Assembly (NCBI RefSeq): GCF_020515625.1
Contig: NZ_JAIWPJ010000004.1
Span: 1 to 64,000, forward strand
DNA: 64,000 bases
Direction: 5' to 3'
Source of the DNA: Natrinema amylolyticum
Lineage (GTDB): Archaea > Halobacteriota > Halobacteria > Halobacteriales > Natrialbaceae
Shown here: in pieces, positions 34,489 to 43,734 of the stretch
How positions within the stretch are numbered: the stretch's first letter is position 1
Layout of the letters: each line of letters opens with the position of its first letter
Notes under the pieces: model-generated
What the model saw: only the letters and a program-made list of their open reading frames with translations
Told to the model about the DNA's origin: nothing
Database searches by the model: none
Program-made: the position numbers and the translations under genes

Positions 34489-35200
34489 GGGTGATATCAG
34501 TCCCTCACGTATTCAATGATATTTAGCGGTACGATGTCCGAGCGAGACGAGACCAGTGGCGACCAGAGCCACTGGCTGAGACGAAAATAGAACGACGAGT
34601 TACTGTTACAGAACAATACTCGCGTTTCCGTACGCTCGGATCCACAATCTCCGCACCCGAGCTGTCGTCCTGCTCGTTAGAATTACAAACATACGGTCGT
34701 TATAATCGCGGAATCGATCAGTGCCCATTACTCGCTCGAGAGTAACCTCGCCGAGAGAGTAGTCCACCCTCGGTAGCATGAACAGTTCATCACTCCCAGA
34801 GGAATCGGCGTCAGACATCGGATCAACGCCGCTCGAGACGGAGTCAACTGAAGCAGTTCGGACCGCCCACCGTATCGATCCGTCTGGAACGAGTGATACG
34901 CTCATCTCTCATTCACTTTTCGACCACTCTCGTATAGCCATACAGAACACTGGTCAGATATGGGTCCCAGTCTGGATCCGATCAGTTGAACCCGGGGTGA
35001 GACTATCCGATCTCGGCTCGCCACGAGACACCGCACAGGAGGAGTCGACAACACTATTCGCAGAAGACGGGCGTTGGAAACCGGTCAAACCAACTATTGG
35101 TACCTCTTGTGGCCTCCGAATAGGCCCGCTCAACGGTCCATCTATTGAGAGCTATTATTCATCCAAAACGTTTTTTACCCCCTATTGATAACAAGAGTCT
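34489..35200. other. 712-base intergenic region before the ABC importer
   Basis: No gene supported; the frames present (for example 34778-35188 plus, 34606-34905 minus) look non-coding and match no family I know. The last 30 bases hold the promoter of the binding-protein gene: CGTTTTTTACC at about 35169-35179 sits 27 bases before ATG 35201, a leaderless arrangement. TTATTCATCC and GCTATTATTC upstream add AT-rich character. Confidence 0.45.
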
Positions 35201-36976
35201 ATGCCATCACCTGGCAAGGGATCCGTGGGTAAGTCGAATCGACAGTCTATCTCGCGCAGACATCTCCTTCGCGGCAGCGCAATGGGGGGTGCAATGGCGC
35301 TGGCCGGTTGTATGGGAGGTAGCTCGGGGAACACGAACGCGTTCATTGAGCCGATAACGGTCGATCCGACGAACTATCAGTTCAACCATCTCAATCTGCA
35401 GAATCCGTTCTCGCACGCGATGCAGAGCGACCAGCTCCAGCGGTACTTCATCGACGATGGGGAGTTCGAGTCGTACGCGATCTCCATCGAAGAGTTTGAG
35501 GGCGAGACCGCTGTTCTGAAGGTTCGAGACGGCCTCACGTGGCACAACGGCGATCCGGGCGATCCGGTCAACGCCGACGACCTTTACACGAAACTCGTCA
35601 CCGACGCGATTATCGGGGACACGATGTCGACCCTCTGGACGGATATCCAGCGGGCCGGCGACAAGTCCGTCGAACTCACCCTCGACGGAACGATCAACAG
35701 GCAGCTGTTCCAAGACGGACTGAACTACTACTGGCTCGAGACGCCACACCGGCTGTACAAGGACTACGTCGAGCGGTGGGAGGACGCGACGACCGACGAC
35801 GAGATCGCCGACATTCGGAGCGACCTCCGTAACGACTCGTTCGACGAGTCGAAGGTGAAAGGGAACGGCCCCTTCCAGTTCGAGGAGCGGGACAACCGTC
35901 ACCTGAAGATGAGCCTGTACGAACACCACCCCGACGCGGAGAACATTAACTGGGAGAGCTGGGAGCTCCACAAGGTTTCGACCGACACCGCGAGTGTGCT
36001 GCTCGGCGGCGAAGTCGACGGGATCCGGAACTACTCCGCACCGGAATCGGTCTTCAACGAAGCTCCCGACGAGCTCCTGCACGCGCAACTCCCCGCGCTG
36101 TGGGGACTCTCGCTTCCCTTCAACCACGAGGACGATGACTTCGGTAACATTCGGGTTCGACAGGCCATCAGCGAGTTCGTCGACAGACAGGCCTGTGCGG
36201 ACAACTACGGTCGACTCGGACAGCCGGTCGAGGCGCCGAGCGGACTCGTCGGAAACATCGACGGCCAGAACGAGCAGACCAGCCGGTGGGAGGACAAGGT
36301 CTCCGACGAGATGGCCGACCAGCTCTACCGCTACGACGATCCGGAGCGCGGTCGAGAACTGCTCCGCAACGAAGGGTACCAGAAGGACGACGGTACGTGG
36401 TACCGTCCCAACGGTGACCCGTTCGAGATGACGATCAAGGTCCCTGCGGGATACAACGACTGGCATCCGGTCTACCAGACGGTCGTCGATAACCTCGAGA
36501 ACGAGGGTATCAGCACCGAAATGCAGCGGATCGAGGAATCGACGTACTGGGCCGACCACTACACCGCGGCGAACTACAAGGTGGCGTCGACGGGATGGAC
36601 GCTCCAGCGATCCAGTCCGTACTACGTCTTCGATATGTACTACAACATCGACACGGAGTTCATGAATCTCGATCCCGAGAACCTCGAAGCTCCGCCGATG
36701 GGCGACCCCGACGGCGACCTCGAGTCGGTCGATCCGCGCGGACTGATGGACGAGTTGCTCGTCGCACAGGACGAGGAGAGAGCGACCGAGCTCACCGACC
36801 AGCTCGCGTGGATTACTAACCAGACGATCCCCATGCTCCAGATCAACGAGATCAACGACCCGGTCTGGTTCTATACGGACGACTGGGAGGTCCCGGAACC
36901 GGACTCCCCGAAGTATCAGTCGAAGTGGCCCCTCTGGTGGTTCCCGCGAAACGGTGACCTGCAGGCGAAGAACTGA
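35201..36976 (+). CDS. Oligosaccharide/oligopeptide ABC substrate-binding lipoprotein
   Basis: A 591-residue SBP of family 5 (DppA/OppA type). Tat arginines at 19-20 (ISRRHLLRG) and lipobox Cys37 (LAGC) indicate export and lipid anchoring. The body follows the three-lobe cluster C pattern: EFEGETAVLKVRDGLTWHNGDPGDPVNADDLYTKL is the typical segment that precedes the hinge, and IRVRQAISEFVDRQACADNYG is typical of the third region. In archaea and thermophiles this class often carries oligosaccharides rather than peptides. Placed first in a Dpp-like operon amid arabinan enzymes, it is the natural candidate to bind arabino-oligosaccharides. A T-run after the stop and a second promoter may raise its level over the membrane parts. 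Confidence 0.88.
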   Translation: MPSPGKGSVGKSNRQSISRRHLLRGSAMGGAMALAGCMGGSSGNTNAFIEPITVDPTNYQFNHLNLQNPFSHAMQSDQLQRYFIDDGEFESYAISIEEFEGETAVLKVRDGLTWHNGDPGDPVNADDLYTKLVTDAIIGDTMSTLWTDIQRAGDKSVELTLDGTINRQLFQDGLNYYWLETPHRLYKDYVERWEDATTDDEIADIRSDLRNDSFDESKVKGNGPFQFEERDNRHLKMSLYEHHPDAENINWESWELHKVSTDTASVLLGGEVDGIRNYSAPESVFNEAPDELLHAQLPALWGLSLPFNHEDDDFGNIRVRQAISEFVDRQACADNYGRLGQPVEAPSGLVGNIDGQNEQTSRWEDKVSDEMADQLYRYDDPERGRELLRNEGYQKDDGTWYRPNGDPFEMTIKVPAGYNDWHPVYQTVVDNLENEGISTEMQRIEESTYWADHYTAANYKVASTGWTLQRSSPYYVFDMYYNIDTEFMNLDPENLEAPPMGDPDGDLESVDPRGLMDELLVAQDEERATELTDQLAWITNQTIPMLQINEINDPVWFYTDDWEVPEPDSPKYQSKWPLWWFPRNGDLQAKN

Positions 36977-36985
36977 TCGGTCTCC

Positions 36986-36990
36986 TTTTT
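36986..36990 (+). terminator. T-run after the binding-protein gene
   Basis: Five Ts ten bases after the stop codon, ahead of a new TATA box for the permease genes. Archaeal termination depends on T-rich stretches, so this may be a partial terminator that lets the binding protein be made in excess. Confidence 0.35.
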
Positions 36991-37013
36991 AACCAGCCAA
37001 TCAGCTAAAGCGG

Positions 37014-37025
37014 AATTATTATAAG
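37014..37025 (+). promoter_or_regulatory. Promoter of the permease-ATPase operon
   Basis: The AT-rich AATTATTATAAG, about 35 bases before ATG 37054, is a clear TATA box and predicts a start near 37045 with a short leader. It gives the four transport genes downstream their own transcript, separate from the binding protein. Confidence 0.5.
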
Positions 37026-37053
37026 GTAACACGAGCCACAGATACACAAATTA

Positions 37054-38067
37054 ATGTACATAATAAAGCGACTGGGACAAGCATTTGTTACGTTCATCGC
37101 GGTAATCACGGTGACGTTTGGACTGATACGGGCGATACCGGGCGGACCGGCGGACCACATCAGAGCACAAGTCATGCGGAACCGCGGGGCGGACGGCGTG
37201 AGCATGGCCGAAATCAACTCGCTGACCGAGGCGTACACGAACTACGATCCCTCGACTCCGGTGTACGTTCAGTACTTCGATTACGTTACGAACATCCTGC
37301 AAGGGGATCTGGGCCAATCGATGTCGTTCGCCGGCAAGAGCGTCAGCGAACTCATCATCAAGGCCGCCCCGTGGACGATCTTCCTGCTCACGATGGCGAT
37401 CCTGCTCACGTTCGCGATCGGTATCGTGCTCGGCGCGGTCATGGCGTACCGAGAAGGGAGCCGATTCGACACCGGGTCGACGGTCTTCGCGATGTTCCTG
37501 AACTCGGTCCCCTACTACGTCGCGGCGATCTTCCTGGTGTACCTCCTCTCTATTCAGTTGAGTATCTTCCCGCAGTCGGGGAACTACGCCATCGGGATAG
37601 AGCCGGGACTGACGCCCATCTTTATCTCCGACGTATTCTACCACGCGACGCTTCCGATCGCGTCCCTCGTTCTCACCGGATTCGGCGGGGTCGCGATTAC
37701 GATGCGAGGGAACTCGATCCAAGAGATCGGGGAGGACTACATCCGGGTAGCACACCTCCGAGGCGTCCCCGGACGCCGGATCGCGGTCCGGTACGTCGGT
37801 CGGAACGCGCTGCTGCCGATGTACACCAACCTGATGATCTCCGTCGGATTCATGTTCGGTGGCTCGGTCATCCTCGAAGAGATCTTCGCCTACCCCGGCC
37901 TGGGAAGCTACCTCCTGCAAGCGATCCACGCCCGCGATTACCCGCTCATGATGGGGATCTTCCTCGTCATCACCGCTGCCGTTCTGCTCTGTATCCTGAT
38001 CGCGGATCTCACCTACGGGATGATCGATCCGCGAGTCAGCGAGGGCGAAGGCAAGGAGGCCTACTGA
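37054..38067 (+). CDS. Dpp/Opp-type ABC transporter permease 1
   Basis: A 337-residue permease of the DppB/OppB type. It begins with the characteristic first span MYIIKRLGQAFVTFIAVITV followed by the FGLIRAIPGGPAD motif and a long extracytoplasmic loop, then five more spans (for example TIFLLTMAILLTFAIGIVLG). The EAA coupling loop is visible as DYIRVAHLRGVPGRRIAVRY near 229-249, preceding RNALLPMYTNL. It pairs with the DppC-like protein encoded 13 bases downstream to form the membrane channel for the substrate delivered by the lipoprotein at 35201. Confidence 0.88.
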   Translation: MYIIKRLGQAFVTFIAVITVTFGLIRAIPGGPADHIRAQVMRNRGADGVSMAEINSLTEAYTNYDPSTPVYVQYFDYVTNILQGDLGQSMSFAGKSVSELIIKAAPWTIFLLTMAILLTFAIGIVLGAVMAYREGSRFDTGSTVFAMFLNSVPYYVAAIFLVYLLSIQLSIFPQSGNYAIGIEPGLTPIFISDVFYHATLPIASLVLTGFGGVAITMRGNSIQEIGEDYIRVAHLRGVPGRRIAVRYVGRNALLPMYTNLMISVGFMFGGSVILEEIFAYPGLGSYLLQAIHARDYPLMMGIFLVITAAVLLCILIADLTYGMIDPRVSEGEGKEAY

Positions 38068-38080
38068 GAGGTGACATTCG

Positions 38081-39073
38081 ATGGCTGAAACCAATTCAAC
38101 GTTCGACGCGACCGACGACCGCGACAGCACGAGTGACGGATCGACGGCCACCCGTTCGGAACTATACAAGGAATGGATCGACGTGGCCGTCCTCGCCCCG
38201 CTACGGATCGCCTGGAACGACTGGCGAACGAAGGCCGGTTCGCTCATCGTCCTGTTCTACGTACTGATGGGAACGGTCGGCCTCTATCTCGTTCCCGCTC
38301 CGTCGCAAGGACAGGGACCGCGACTGGCAGGCCCCTTCGAGAGTATGTCGTATCCGCTTGGAACGACCCAACTCGGGACGAGCCTCCTCTCGGAGCTCGT
38401 CTACTCGACACCGCCAGTGCTGAAGATGATTCTGGCCGGCGCGGTGTTCTCAACGATCATGGCGACGATCGTCGGGACCATCTCGGGATACAAGGGTGGG
38501 GCCGTCGATACTGTCCTCACAACGTTCACGGACATCGCCATGACCATTCCCGGTCTGCCCCTGATCATCCTCCTGATCGCCGTCTTCGAACCGGAGAGTC
38601 CGTATCTGATCGGCATCTTCCTCACGATCAACGCGTGGGCCGGTCTCGCGCGGTCGATCAGGTCACAGGTGCTCTCGATCAGGGACCACTCCTACGTCGA
38701 AGTCTCTCGAATCATGGGTGCATCCACGCCGAAAATCATCGTGGATGACGTCCTGCCGAACATCATGCCCTACGTGCTGATCAACTTCGTCAACTCCGCA
38801 CGTGGGGTCATCTTCGGTGCAGTCGCGCTGTTCTACCTCGGGCTCCTCAGTGGCTTCTCGTCCAACTGGGGGATCACACTCAACGAGGCGTATACCAACG
38901 CAGCGATCTACTCGTTAGACGCCGTTCACTGGCTACTCTTCCCAATGATAGCGATCGTCGGCCTCTCGTTCGGGCTGGTACTGTTCGCACAGGGAACGGA
39001 GAAACTGTTCAATCCGCGTATCCGGGCGCGCCACGCGGACACGGTCGATGACACTGCGCACTACGAGGAATAA
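38081..39073 (+). CDS. Dpp/Opp-type ABC transporter permease 2
   Basis: A 330-residue DppC/OppC-type permease. An acidic, Ser/Thr-rich N-terminal stretch (about 1-30) leads to the first span (AGSLIVLFYVLMGTVGLYLV), then the large external loop and five further spans. The coupling loop is RDHSYVEVSRIMGASTPKIIV near 200-220. It partners the permease encoded just upstream. Only two bases separate its stop from the next ATPase gene, so the four genes are one transcription unit. Confidence 0.87.
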   Translation: MAETNSTFDATDDRDSTSDGSTATRSELYKEWIDVAVLAPLRIAWNDWRTKAGSLIVLFYVLMGTVGLYLVPAPSQGQGPRLAGPFESMSYPLGTTQLGTSLLSELVYSTPPVLKMILAGAVFSTIMATIVGTISGYKGGAVDTVLTTFTDIAMTIPGLPLIILLIAVFEPESPYLIGIFLTINAWAGLARSIRSQVLSIRDHSYVEVSRIMGASTPKIIVDDVLPNIMPYVLINFVNSARGVIFGAVALFYLGLLSGFSSNWGITLNEAYTNAAIYSLDAVHWLLFPMIAIVGLSFGLVLFAQGTEKLFNPRIRARHADTVDDTAHYEE

Positions 39074-39075
39074 CA

Positions 39076-40128
39076 ATGCAGCGAAAACACACGAAAACCG
39101 TCGACGATCCGATCTTCGAGGTACGGGACACGACCGTCTCGTTCGACATGGAACGAGGGGAATCGAAAGTACTGAACGAAGTAGACATCGACGTGGAACG
39201 GGGTGAGGTCCTCGGTGTCGTCGGCGAAAGCGGCAGCGGGAAATCGATGTTCGCTTCCGCGTTGCTCAACGCGGTCGTCGATCCCGGACAGCTCACCGGC
39301 GACATCACCTTCTACCCCGAGTCGGGGGCGGCTATCGATCTTCTCAGTCTCTCCCAAGACGAGATCAAACAGGTTCGCTGGGAGGAGATCTCGATGGTGT
39401 TCCAGGGCGCGATGAGTTCGTTCAACCCGACGATGTCGATCCGGGACCACTTCCGGGAGACGCTGGCCGTCCACGACTACGACGTCGAGGAGGGGATGGA
39501 ACGCGCTGAAGACCTGCTCGCGGATCTCTACCTCGAGTCGGATCAGGTGTTAGACTCCTATCCCCACGAACTCTCGGGCGGGATGAGCCAGCGAGCACTC
39601 ATCGCATTGAGTCTGGTGCTCGAGCCGGAAGTGCTGGTGATGGACGAGCCGACGGCCGCGCTGGACCTGCTCATGCAGCGCAGCATCATCCGATTGATCA
39701 AGGAGATCGCGGAGGAGCGCGATCTGACGATCGTCTTCATTACGCACGATCTACCGCTGGTCGCAAACCTCGCCGACCGGATCGCGGTCCTCTACGCCTT
39801 CGAGTTCGTCGAGGTCGGCCCCGCGTACGAGGTGTTGACGGAAGCGAAACACCCCTATACGCGGGCGCTGCTCAACTCGACGCCGAATCTGGAGACGCCC
39901 CGCGAGCAGATGAAACCGATCGAGGGCGCGGCACCCGATCCGGTGTCGGTGCCAAACGGGTGTTCGTACCACCCGCGCTGTCCATTGTCCGACGCGACCT
40001 GCGAGCGGGACGATCCGCCACTCGAGTCGGAGACGCCGGAGGACGGTCACGTCGCTGCGTGTCACTACGTCGACAAGGTACCAGAGACGGTTCCGCTGAC
40101 CCTTCAGGAGGTGAAGGTCAATGAGTGA
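39076..40128 (+). CDS. Dpp/Opp-type ABC transporter ATPase 1
   Basis: A 350-residue ATP-binding protein of the DppD/OppD type. Walker A GESGSGKSM near 52-60, signature LSGGMSQRALIALS near 171-184, Walker B VLVMDEPTAALDLL and switch His in FITHDLPLVAN. The C-terminal oligo_HPY region includes the Cys motif CSYHPRCPLSDATC (about 296-309), the usual signature of Dpp/Opp ATPases, in which these cysteines may hold an iron-sulfur cluster. It overlaps the next ATPase gene by eight bases. Drives uptake by the two permeases upstream as a heterodimer with the second ATPase. Confidence 0.88.
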   Translation: MQRKHTKTVDDPIFEVRDTTVSFDMERGESKVLNEVDIDVERGEVLGVVGESGSGKSMFASALLNAVVDPGQLTGDITFYPESGAAIDLLSLSQDEIKQVRWEEISMVFQGAMSSFNPTMSIRDHFRETLAVHDYDVEEGMERAEDLLADLYLESDQVLDSYPHELSGGMSQRALIALSLVLEPEVLVMDEPTAALDLLMQRSIIRLIKEIAEERDLTIVFITHDLPLVANLADRIAVLYAFEFVEVGPAYEVLTEAKHPYTRALLNSTPNLETPREQMKPIEGAAPDPVSVPNGCSYHPRCPLSDATCERDDPPLESETPEDGHVAACHYVDKVPETVPLTLQEVKVNE

Positions 40129-41245
40129 AGACCACGTTGTCTCGCTGCGGGATGTGGAAGTGCACTTCGAGTCCGAGCAGTCGCTCCTCTCCAAGCTCAG
40201 GGGGGAGAGCGAGATCGTCAAAGCCGTCGACGGCATCTCACTGGACATTCCCGAGAACGACGTCGTCGCGCTGGTCGGCGAGAGTGGCTGCGGGAAGTCG
40301 ACCCTCGGAAAGACCTCGATCGGCGTCCAGCGTCCGACCAGCGGCACGGTGACGTACAGAGGCCAGGACATCTGGAAGGCCAAGGACAAAGAAGGGACCG
40401 TCGAGATTCCGCACGACGAGATCCGTCAGTCCCTCCAGATCGTTCCCCAGGATCCGGGTGCGTCGCTCAATCCGAACAAGACGGTGCAACACTCGCTCTC
40501 GAAGCCGCTCAAGCTTCGGCATCCGGAGATGGACTCGTTCGAGCGACGGGAGCGGATCCACGAAATGATCTCGCGGGTCGGCATGTCGCCCCCGGAGGAC
40601 TACGCCAAGCGGTACCCCCACCAGCTTTCGGGCGGCGAGAAGCAGCGCGTCGCGCTGATCCGGGCGCTGCTGATGAACCCCGACCTCATCCTCGCCGACG
40701 AGGCGGTGAGCGCACTCGACGTCTCCCTGCGGATCGACATGATGGATCTCATGCTCGAGTTGCAAGAGGAGTTCGACACGTCGTTCCTGTTCATCAGCCA
40801 CAACCTCTCGAACGCCAGCTACGTCGCCGGGAAGTCCGACGGCCGGATCGGTATCATGTATCTCGGCGAGCTCGTCGAGATCGGTCCCATCGACGAAGTC
40901 CTGGCGAACCCGAAACATCCCTACACCAAGGCGCTGGTGTGGGCGACGCCGAACCTGGATCCCGACGCCGACGCGAAGAGCGAATCGCCGCTCCGGAAGA
41001 TCGACGTTCCGGACCCGCGGAACCCGCCGTCGGGCTGTCGGTTCCACACGCGATGTCCCAAGGCGCGCGAGGCCTGTAAGGGGAACACGCCCGAAGCGGT
41101 GTCGGTCGACGGCGACGAGGACCACACGGTGACCTGCTTCCGGGAGCTCGACGATCACGAGTACTGGGACAGCCCGAAACTCGAGGACGGGCCGACTGAA
41201 ACCGAGAGCGAACGGACCGCACTCGAGGACGAACCGGTTCAGTAG
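40121..41245 (+). CDS. Dpp/Opp-type ABC transporter ATPase 2
   Basis: A 374-residue DppF/OppF-type ATPase. Walker A GESGCGKSTLGK near 51-62, signature LSGGEKQRVALIRALL near 168-183, Walker B LILADEAVSALDVS and the switch His in FISHNLSNASYV. The oligo_HPY tail carries CRFHTRCPKAREAC near 306-319, then an acidic tail of about 35 residues rich in Glu and Thr. Final transport gene of the operon; it overlaps the first ATPase by eight bases, so the two are probably translated together. Confidence 0.88.
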   Translation: MSEDHVVSLRDVEVHFESEQSLLSKLRGESEIVKAVDGISLDIPENDVVALVGESGCGKSTLGKTSIGVQRPTSGTVTYRGQDIWKAKDKEGTVEIPHDEIRQSLQIVPQDPGASLNPNKTVQHSLSKPLKLRHPEMDSFERRERIHEMISRVGMSPPEDYAKRYPHQLSGGEKQRVALIRALLMNPDLILADEAVSALDVSLRIDMMDLMLELQEEFDTSFLFISHNLSNASYVAGKSDGRIGIMYLGELVEIGPIDEVLANPKHPYTKALVWATPNLDPDADAKSESPLRKIDVPDPRNPPSGCRFHTRCPKAREACKGNTPEAVSVDGDEDHTVTCFRELDDHEYWDSPKLEDGPTETESERTALEDEPVQ

Positions 41246-41308
41246 CGGTCTCTCCCGTTCTGCCCCGTTCCAGTACTTCTATTACGACGTCGCCGAAACA
41301 GGAGGCCA

Positions 41309-41521
41309 ATGGATACGAGCGAAGCCGTCTTTCGGGCGCTCCTCTCGATTACCCTGACGCTGGCGATCATCCTGCTGGCGTTGTTCCCCTTCCAAGAGCC
41401 CGGATCGGAGGGTCGCGTGATATCGATCATGGCGCTGAGCGTGCAGGGCGTCATGATCGTCATCGCTACGGCGGGACTCTACTTCGGCTGGAAGCCGTTC
41501 ACCTTTCTCGACGAGATCTAG
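41309..41521 (+). CDS. 70-residue two-span membrane protein
   Basis: Small hydrophobic protein with two predicted membrane helices (about residues 7-28, FRALLSITLTLAIILLALF, and 37-60, ISIMALSVQGVMIVIATAGLYFG), separated by a short PGSEGRV turn. It follows the ABC operon by 63 bases and has its own TATA-like CTTCTATTACG at about 41276-41286, which would give a leaderless message. Its function is unknown; proximity suggests an accessory role for the transporter, but it may be independent. Haloarchaeal genomes have many such two-span proteins. Confidence 0.6.
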   Translation: MDTSEAVFRALLSITLTLAIILLALFPFQEPGSEGRVISIMALSVQGVMIVIATAGLYFGWKPFTFLDEI

Positions 41522-41547
41522 TTCGTCGCAGCGCAGTCGGGCGAATC

Positions 41548-43734
41548 TCAGTCCCCGGTCAGTCGGATTACCGAGTACGGCGGGAGCGACACCGTGACGC
41601 TCCCGTCGTCGACCGCCGCACTGTCGGTCGTCGGCGTGATCCGCTGGGGGTCCTCGAGCGTGTTCGTGTCGTACATCGTCTCCGCCGAGAGCCGATCGAC
41701 CGTCACTTCGTCGAGCGATTCCAGCGGCTCGCCCGAGAGCGTGACGTCGATGGCGTCCGCCCCGGCGTCGCGGTGGACCAGCACGACCGCGATATCGTGG
41801 TCGTCGGCGTCGGTCACCGCCATCGCATCGACGGCCGGCTCGTCGGTCACCGGCTCGAGTTCGCCGAACCACTGGCCCGTGTCCGACCCCCACGTCGTCT
41901 CCGTCGAGAAGGTGTGACACGTCACGTCGACGCCGATCGGGGTGCCGCCGATCAGTCCCGTCCCGAGCTGCTGGCCGTAGTAGCAGGGGTCTGCCCACAC
42001 CCGTCCCTGTGACTTCCGGAGTCCGCCGCCGTGGTTCCCGACGCCGGAGTGAGTGACCATGTCAACGGTCCCGCTCCGGATACACTCGTGGATGATCGTG
42101 GCATCGAAGACGGCCTCGGTGATGCTCTTGTTCGTCGGGAGCGTCTCCCGGCTCATCCGGCGCTCCTCTCTCTCCTCGCCCGTCGCCTCACTCTCATCCG
42201 CCTCGTCGTCCTCGTCCCCGTCGAACCGGGTGAACAGCTGCAGTTCCGTGATCGCCTGTCTGACGCCCTCGAGTCCGGCGTCCCGGCAGTCGTCCGCGAC
42301 CGCGTCGTACTCCGCGCGCAACTGGCTCGCGAAGCCCGAGTGCGCGTTGAACAGTTCGACCGGATCGGTCTCCGAATCGGCGTGACACTCGACGAGGACG
42401 TGGTCGGTGAGCCAGTCGGTCGACTCGAGTTCCGCGAGGAGCGGCTCGTTCCAGTCAGTGTGGCGGTTCCCGCAGGCCATCACCTCGATCGAGTCGTCGA
42501 CGGCCTCCATTGCCGTCTTAAACCGCCGGTATCGGTCTGCGTTGCCGGCCGGCGTCGTCCAGCCGATCTGCCACGAGCCGTAGAGCTCGTTGCCGACCTC
42601 CCAGTAGGTGACGTCGTACGGTTCGGGGTGGCCGTGTTCGGCCCGTAAGGCGCCCATTTCGGTGTCGGTCGAACCGTTACAGTACTCTACCCACCGCGCC
42701 GCTTCCTCGGGCGTCCCGCTCCCGGCGTTGAGACAGATCATCGGCTCACAGCCGACCGCCTCGCAGAGCGCGACGAACTCGTCGGTCCCGAAGAGGTTCG
42801 TCTCGAGGGCGTCCCACGCCGGGTTCGGCTTCGTCGGTCGCTCCTCGATCGGGCCGACACCGTCTCGCCAGTGATAGCCCGAGACGAAGTTGCCGCCGGG
42901 CCATCGGAGCACGGAGAGGTTCAGCTCGGAGAGCAGGTCGACGATCTCGGGGTCGGCCGTGGCGACGTGGTCGTCGGGATAACAACACACCCGGTCGACG
43001 ACGACGTTCGCGTCGGGAACTCGCGTGGTCACGCTGAACCCGAACAGCCGCTCGGACTCCTTGAGTTCGTCCGAGGGTAGTTCCAGCGAGAACGAGACGG
43101 TTCGGTTCTCGTCCCGAGCGGTCACACTGGTTTCCGCGAGTACCGATCCGAGGGTTCCGTCGTCGGGATCGACGTCGTGGACTGCGAGCCGAACCGGCGT
43201 CTCCGCGGCGGCGCGCAGCGTTACCTGCCCTTCGAACGCGTTCGTTCGGTGGACCGGCAGGTGACACCACTGCGCGAGGCCAGCGTGGCCGTCCGCCGAC
43301 CCGGTCTCGAACCGCTGTGCACGGTCGTCGGCCGTCCCGGTGTCGGGACTCGTCCGTACCGCGTCCGTGGTTCCATACGGGAACCACCACAGCGCCGTTC
43401 CGTCGCGATAGGCCTCCCGGAGCCGGTCGACGTCCGGCATCCCGTGCGTCTCGGCGTACGTCTCGATCCGGTCGTCCATCTCCTCGGGATCGCTGACGGC
43501 GCTGTTGCCGCCGTCCGGACCGTACTGTTGCTGCCCGAACTTCCAGGAGCCGAACGTGGGGTTGAACAGCGCCTGTGCCTCGAGGACGTTCGTCACGTTC
43601 CGGGGCGTGTAGAGGTGTTCGCCGAATTTCGAGTACAGTTCGGGGCTGACCGTCTCTCCCCGCCTCGAGGGATCGAGACGAACGGTCGCCTGCGATTCGG
43701 AGTCGTCGCTGGTATGCGTATAGAGATCCGCCAT
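41548..43734 (-). CDS. Large GH51 alpha-L-arabinofuranosidase without signal peptide
   Basis: A 728-residue GH51 protein. The N-terminus already reads SPELYSKFGEHLYTPRNVTN (first barrel strand); a carbohydrate-binding-like insert (about 120-255) follows, then the rest of the barrel starting RWPGGNFVSGYHWRDGVGP. Acid/base E383 in WEVGNELYG and probable nucleophile E497 in ITELQLF. Directly after the nucleophile there is a strongly acidic insert (FDGDEDDEADESEATGEE, about 500-520) that would sit by the active-site mouth. No Tat or Sec signal, so it should be cytosolic. It closes the arabinan island, on the opposite strand to the transporter and convergent with the small membrane protein gene. 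Confidence 0.87.
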   Translation of the reverse strand: MADLYTHTSDDSESQATVRLDPSRRGETVSPELYSKFGEHLYTPRNVTNVLEAQALFNPTFGSWKFGQQQYGPDGGNSAVSDPEEMDDRIETYAETHGMPDVDRLREAYRDGTALWWFPYGTTDAVRTSPDTGTADDRAQRFETGSADGHAGLAQWCHLPVHRTNAFEGQVTLRAAAETPVRLAVHDVDPDDGTLGSVLAETSVTARDENRTVSFSLELPSDELKESERLFGFSVTTRVPDANVVVDRVCCYPDDHVATADPEIVDLLSELNLSVLRWPGGNFVSGYHWRDGVGPIEERPTKPNPAWDALETNLFGTDEFVALCEAVGCEPMICLNAGSGTPEEAARWVEYCNGSTDTEMGALRAEHGHPEPYDVTYWEVGNELYGSWQIGWTTPAGNADRYRRFKTAMEAVDDSIEVMACGNRHTDWNEPLLAELESTDWLTDHVLVECHADSETDPVELFNAHSGFASQLRAEYDAVADDCRDAGLEGVRQAITELQLFTRFDGDEDDEADESEATGEEREERRMSRETLPTNKSITEAVFDATIIHECIRSGTVDMVTHSGVGNHGGGLRKSQGRVWADPCYYGQQLGTGLIGGTPIGVDVTCHTFSTETTWGSDTGQWFGELEPVTDEPAVDAMAVTDADDHDIAVVLVHRDAGADAIDVTLSGEPLESLDEVTVDRLSAETMYDTNTLEDPQRITPTTDSAAVDDGSVTVSLPPYSVIRLTGD

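Noticed and set aside
34778-35188. Possible 136-residue protein upstream of the importer
   Set aside because: No family resemblance, no promoter at the right distance, and it overlaps the promoter of the binding-protein gene.
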